DNA of 64,000 nucleotides from Cephalothrix simula (lineage: Eukaryota > Nemertea > Palaeonemertea > Archinemertea > Cephalotrichidae): contig JAXIUW010000008.1 in NCBI GenBank assembly GCA_035591015.1, positions 17,371-81,370 on the forward strand, written 5' to 3'. The notes under the pieces are model-generated. The model made no database searches, was not told where the DNA came from, and saw only the letters and a list, made by a program, of their open reading frames with translations. Of this stretch, positions 63,655 through 64,000 are shown piece after piece (the stretch's first letter is position 1; the number at the start of each line of letters is the position of its first letter). A program made the translations under genes and the position numbers.

Positions 63655-64000
63655 GGCTAACTCAAAGTAGCCCAAAACAACTAAAAACTACTAAATATCT
63701 ATTCGCCTTGCTATATTCAAAGTGTTATGTCCAAAGTGCCGCTTCCAAAGCAAAGGGATAGTAACGCCTAGACTGTAGACTTAATAAGCGACAGTCTATA
63801 GGATGAACAGCCTCAAAAAAACTTTCTGATTTAGATATTCGGACAAGCCAGCCAGCCATACAGAATGGCAACCGATGCAGCCCTGCCTAACGGCAGCTCC
63901 ATCCATGCCTTGTCTACATCAATACACATCAAGCCACAAACAGCGGTCAGCAGTAATTCTGATGCAGTAAAATACTAGCGTTTTGAGTATTGGAAGCGTT
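63655..64000. other. Window-end region without a clear gene
   Basis: No supported gene in 346 bp. An 8-bp inverted repeat TAGACTGT (63769-63776) / ACAGTCTA (63791-63798) lies downstream of the DUF805 gene. A minus-strand open frame of 48 codons between stops (63831-63974) has plausible residues (GRAASVAILYGWLACPNI) but no good start, so I do not call it. Confidence 0.4.

Noticed and set aside
63831-63974. Minus-strand 48-codon open frame at the window end
   Set aside because: Bounded by stops with no good start or ribosome site; too short to support.
1-64000. Mobile element, prophage or genomic island
   Set aside because: No transposase, integrase, phage structural gene or attachment repeat was seen, and base composition looks even across the window.

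Overview
The window carries a dense set of housekeeping genes from the chromosome of a Gram-negative, LPS-making bacterium. The evidence is Kdo synthesis (kdsB, kdsA, a kdsD/kpsF isomerase), lpxA, Pal and LpoB lipoproteins, MltD and outer-membrane barrel-like proteins. Oxygen-dependent HemF, CcmG/CcmH and a quinone-type PyrD point to aerobic respiration. The mre/PBP2/RodZ genes point to a rod shape. The gene set fits Pseudomonadota, and LpoB, MltD and RodZ lean towards Gammaproteobacteria, but I cannot name a genus. Base composition is moderately AT-rich and even by eye. I see no phage, transposase, integrase or CRISPR array.

Layout. 1-4.2 kb: 3' end of a biotin-dependent carboxylase, a purN with an unusual repeat tail, and a large cNMP/PAS/kinase-relic/receiver/GGDEF protein. 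4.4-10.3 kb (minus strand): lpoB, a second lipoprotein, lpd, a PIN-PhoH ATPase and mltD. 10.5-15 kb: hemF, a histidine phosphatase, apgM-type phosphoglycerate mutase and a DMT transporter. 15.1-17.8 kb: kdsB-kdsA-kdsD. 17.8-23 kb: a TPR-like membrane protein, pal, dxs and dapD. 23-24 kb: the largest gap and one small protein. 31.6-24 kb (minus strand): a cell-shape cluster reading mreB-like, mreC, mreD, mrdA, maf, outer-membrane barrel, FG-GAP protein. 31.66-38.4 kb: tRNA-Phe, mtnP, rodZ, a flavin-reductase-like gene, a large membrane protein, a divergent cis-prenyltransferase and an unknown protein. 38.4-50.3 kb: an acyl-CoA hydrolase, a TraB-family protein, ccmG/ccmH, pyrD, hisN-like, xth, YggT, class I aldolase and an LTA-synthase-like phosphotransferase. 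50.5-53.4 kb (minus strand): rplY-pth and rpsF-rpsR-rplI. 53.5-63.7 kb (mostly plus strand): lpxA, argJ, a DsbA-like isomerase, canonical mreB, the riboflavin genes (RibD reductase domain, ribBA, divergent ribH), a lipoprotein SppA with a membrane partner, ahcY and a DUF805 protein.

Much of the window serves the envelope: lipid A and Kdo, peptidoglycan elongation, lytic transglycosylase, PBP activator, isoprenoid supply (dxs, cis-prenyltransferase) and lysine/DAP synthesis (dapD). The most unusual points are: a degenerate MreB paralogue sitting in the usual mreB slot beside mreC while the intact mreB lies elsewhere; a sensor-kinase relic fused to a diguanylate cyclase; a 15-residue tandem repeat at the PurN C terminus; a GC-rich 56-nt hairpin in the hemF-mltD spacer; a cis-prenyltransferase with an altered active-site position beside two unknown genes; and acidic tails on S6 and L9. 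No single dramatic new system is evident. The best candidate for new biology is the enlarged cell-shape operon with its MreB pseudo-ATPase.
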